DNA of 64,000 nucleotides from Oscillospiraceae bacterium (GTDB lineage: Bacteria > Bacillota > Clostridia > Oscillospirales > Ruminococcaceae). The notes below the pieces were generated by a model that was not told the DNA's origin, did no database searches, and saw only the letters and a list, made by a program, of their open reading frames with translations. The stretch lies in contig WRHO01000001.1 in assembly GCA_009783205.1 (NCBI GenBank), positions 1-64,000 on the forward strand. The letters run 5' to 3'. This document shows, one piece after another, positions 62,605 to 64,000 of this stretch. A program made the position numbers and the translations under genes. Each line of letters starts with the position of its first letter. Position 1 is the first letter of the stretch.

Positions 62605-64000
62605 TTAATGGTAAGTTGTGCAACAAGCGCCCGCCGCTCCGTTAGGAACCTTACACATTCCGCAGGTCTCGCACCAACCGCCTCCGCGCGCTCCGTCAAA
62701 GGATTTTGCGCCGCCCGCTTGCAGCGATGATACACAGTCGCTGTGTCGGCCGCAACCCTTACAGACCACTACGCCGAATCTTATAGCCGCACAGGTGATA
62801 CACATATCGAAACGGGTGTTGTCGCCGGCGCATACGTTACAGGTAACAACATCATTCGGCGTCTTACAAGCGGTGTCATGTAACGGACCGTCCGAATAGA
62901 TACATTTCGCGTTCGATTTTTGGAACGAGCCTAAGCTTTCGGCGTCCTCGCCCCACTTGAATCTGAGCTTTGTTGCACCGTGTCCGCAGCAGAGTCTGCA
63001 CTTTGAACACTCGGTACACCAGTCGTTGCGTATAATTCTCGTTGTTGTATCGTCGTCGCCGGGTTCCGGTTCGTCCTTCTTGAGACAGACGCCGCCGATT
63101 TGACATTTACCGTGGTTACACTGTGCCGACGCGATACAATCGCTTCCGAACCCACAATCAGAACAGTTGACCGTTCCGAAATACCACCAGTCACAGTCGC
63201 GACAGTAGGTACATCTCGGACATACCGTTACGTTGGGGCGGGCGCAACCGGGATAAGCGCAGGTTTTCTTAACCTCGGGGTTATCCGGTTGACCGTCTTG
63301 AATACCCAAGGTTTGGATATCCTTAGGACGCGGTACATGGACCGGACGTTGACCGTTAGCGTCGGGGAAGACACAGACACAGTCGGGATGCTGTCCCTCG
63401 CCTTCAACGTATCCCTTAGTACATGAAAGATTTCCGCACACTACACTTTCACAGTTCGGACAAGGCTCACACTTAACCTCTTCGGTTGTAACCTCTTCGG
63501 TGGTGGTTGCCTCTTCGGTGGTTGTGGTAATCTCCTCTGTGGTTTCCGTTTCCTCGGGGGTTGTTTCTGTTTCTGATTCTGATTCTGTCTCTTCGGGGGT
63601 TGTTGTCTCTTCGGGGGTCGTAGTTTCTTCCTCTGTTGTTGTTATTTCGGGTGTAGTTTCTTCTTCTGTTGTAGTTTCTTCCGGCGTTGTAGTCTCTTCC
63701 GGAGTTGTAGTTTCCTCAAGCGTTGTAGTCGTTTCCTCTGTGGTGGTGGTTGCCGGAGGTGAAGTCTCTATATAAGGAGTATGAGTACAAGCATCTTGAC
63801 AATCGTAAAGTATACAAGTCGGAACTTCTCCCGGGCAAACCCTCAACTCACACTTAGGGCCTTGACAGTCGAGCTTACCACAACTGTTGTTTGCGGGGCG
63901 AGGACATACTACTTCACAAGCGGGTTCACAGCTACGTCTTTGTAACGGACAAGGAATATTATTCGCGCCGTGTTTTTCAACTGGGTGGTCGAGCATACCT
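62605..64000 (-). CDS. Cys-rich secreted protein (copy 3), 5' end off-window
   Basis: At least 465 residues; the frame stays open to the right edge, so the signal peptide and EF-hand are outside. The visible part starts inside the first Cys block (MLDHPVEKHG, nearly the same as in copy 1), then a Thr/Glu-rich linker and the C-terminal Cys block, which is closest to copy 2 (GGGWCETCGMCKVPNGAAGACC). It appears to be a hybrid of the two others, or the parent of both. The Met at 63996 is internal, not the start. Confidence 0.75.
   Translation of the reverse strand, partial: GMLDHPVEKHGANNIPCPLQRRSCEPACEVVCPRPANNSCGKLDCQGPKCELRVCPGEVPTCILYDCQDACTHTPYIETSPPATTTTEETTTTLEETTTPEETTTPEETTTEEETTPEITTTEEETTTPEETTTPEETESESETETTPEETETTEEITTTTEEATTTEEVTTEEVKCEPCPNCESVVCGNLSCTKGYVEGEGQHPDCVCVFPDANGQRPVHVPRPKDIQTLGIQDGQPDNPEVKKTCAYPGCARPNVTVCPRCTYCRDCDWWYFGTVNCSDCGFGSDCIASAQCNHGKCQIGGVCLKKDEPEPGDDDTTTRIIRNDWCTECSKCRLCCGHGATKLRFKWGEDAESLGSFQKSNAKCIYSDGPLHDTACKTPNDVVTCNVCAGDNTRFDMCITCAAIRFGVVVCKGCGRHSDCVSSLQAGGAKSFDGARGGGWCETCGMCKVPNGAAGACCTTYH

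Overview
The window looks like chromosome from an anaerobic, low-to-moderate-GC Gram-positive bacterium of class Clostridia, probably near the Oscillospiraceae/Ruminococcaceae. The clues are sortase-anchored and SLH-type surface proteins, a class C sortase pilus locus, lipoproteins with Gram-positive signals, consensus sigma-A promoters with AGGAG-type ribosome sites, a purine pathway with separate AICAR transformylase and IMP cyclohydrolase genes, and a dockerin-like EF-hand in secreted proteins. The genus cannot be fixed from sequence alone.

Layout. 1-4.9 kb: the tail of an off-window gene, a large SLH-type wall protein with a lamin-tail domain, an XRE regulator with its own palindrome, tRNA-Gln(CUG) and a small zinc-ribbon protein. 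4.9-9.4 kb: a cell-wall/RNA operon (alpha/beta hydrolase, MurF-like ligase, D-Ala-D-Ala ligase, RluA-type synthase). 9.4-14.7 kb, minus strand: aspS-purM-purN-purO-purH. 14.8-17.2 kb: a PilZ protein, then an ECF sigma/anti-sigma pair. 17.2-19.5 kb: an AT-rich, probably transferred defence-like pair (EcoRI-type adenine methylase plus DUF262-HNH protein) behind an operator-like palindrome. 19.5-27.6 kb: a lipoprotein, a small ORF, then the complete phosphate regulon pstS-C-A-B-phoU-RR-HK, whose PstS is circularly permuted.

27.7-41.9 kb, minus strand: one tightly packed transcription unit for a sortase pilus (tip adhesin, coiled-coil signal peptidase, two LPGTG pilins, sortase C, IPFTG pilin). 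It continues with 9- and 17-base gaps into a giant BvgS-like hybrid kinase and a response regulator. A divergent NPKTG surface protein lies at 42.2-43.5 kb.

43.5-57.8 kb, minus strand: the most interesting region. An almost gapless operon encodes a transglutaminase-like lipoprotein, an exported vWA protein with one membrane segment and a cytosolic tail, a 1138-residue tubulin-like GTPase, two proteins of unrecognised family, a zinc-ribbon TRAFAC-type GTPase, a GAP1-like GTPase-associated protein, a degenerate kinase-like protein, and finally hemW. It reads as a membrane-spanning cytoskeletal/GTPase machine, possibly a conflict or envelope-dynamics system. Its function is not known from sequence.

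57.9-64.0 kb: a tandem family of three very Cys-rich secreted proteins with Thr-rich mucin-like linkers. The two whose promoters are in the window share a nearly identical nested palindrome spanning the -35 box and spacer, which implies common regulation. The third gene runs off the right edge.
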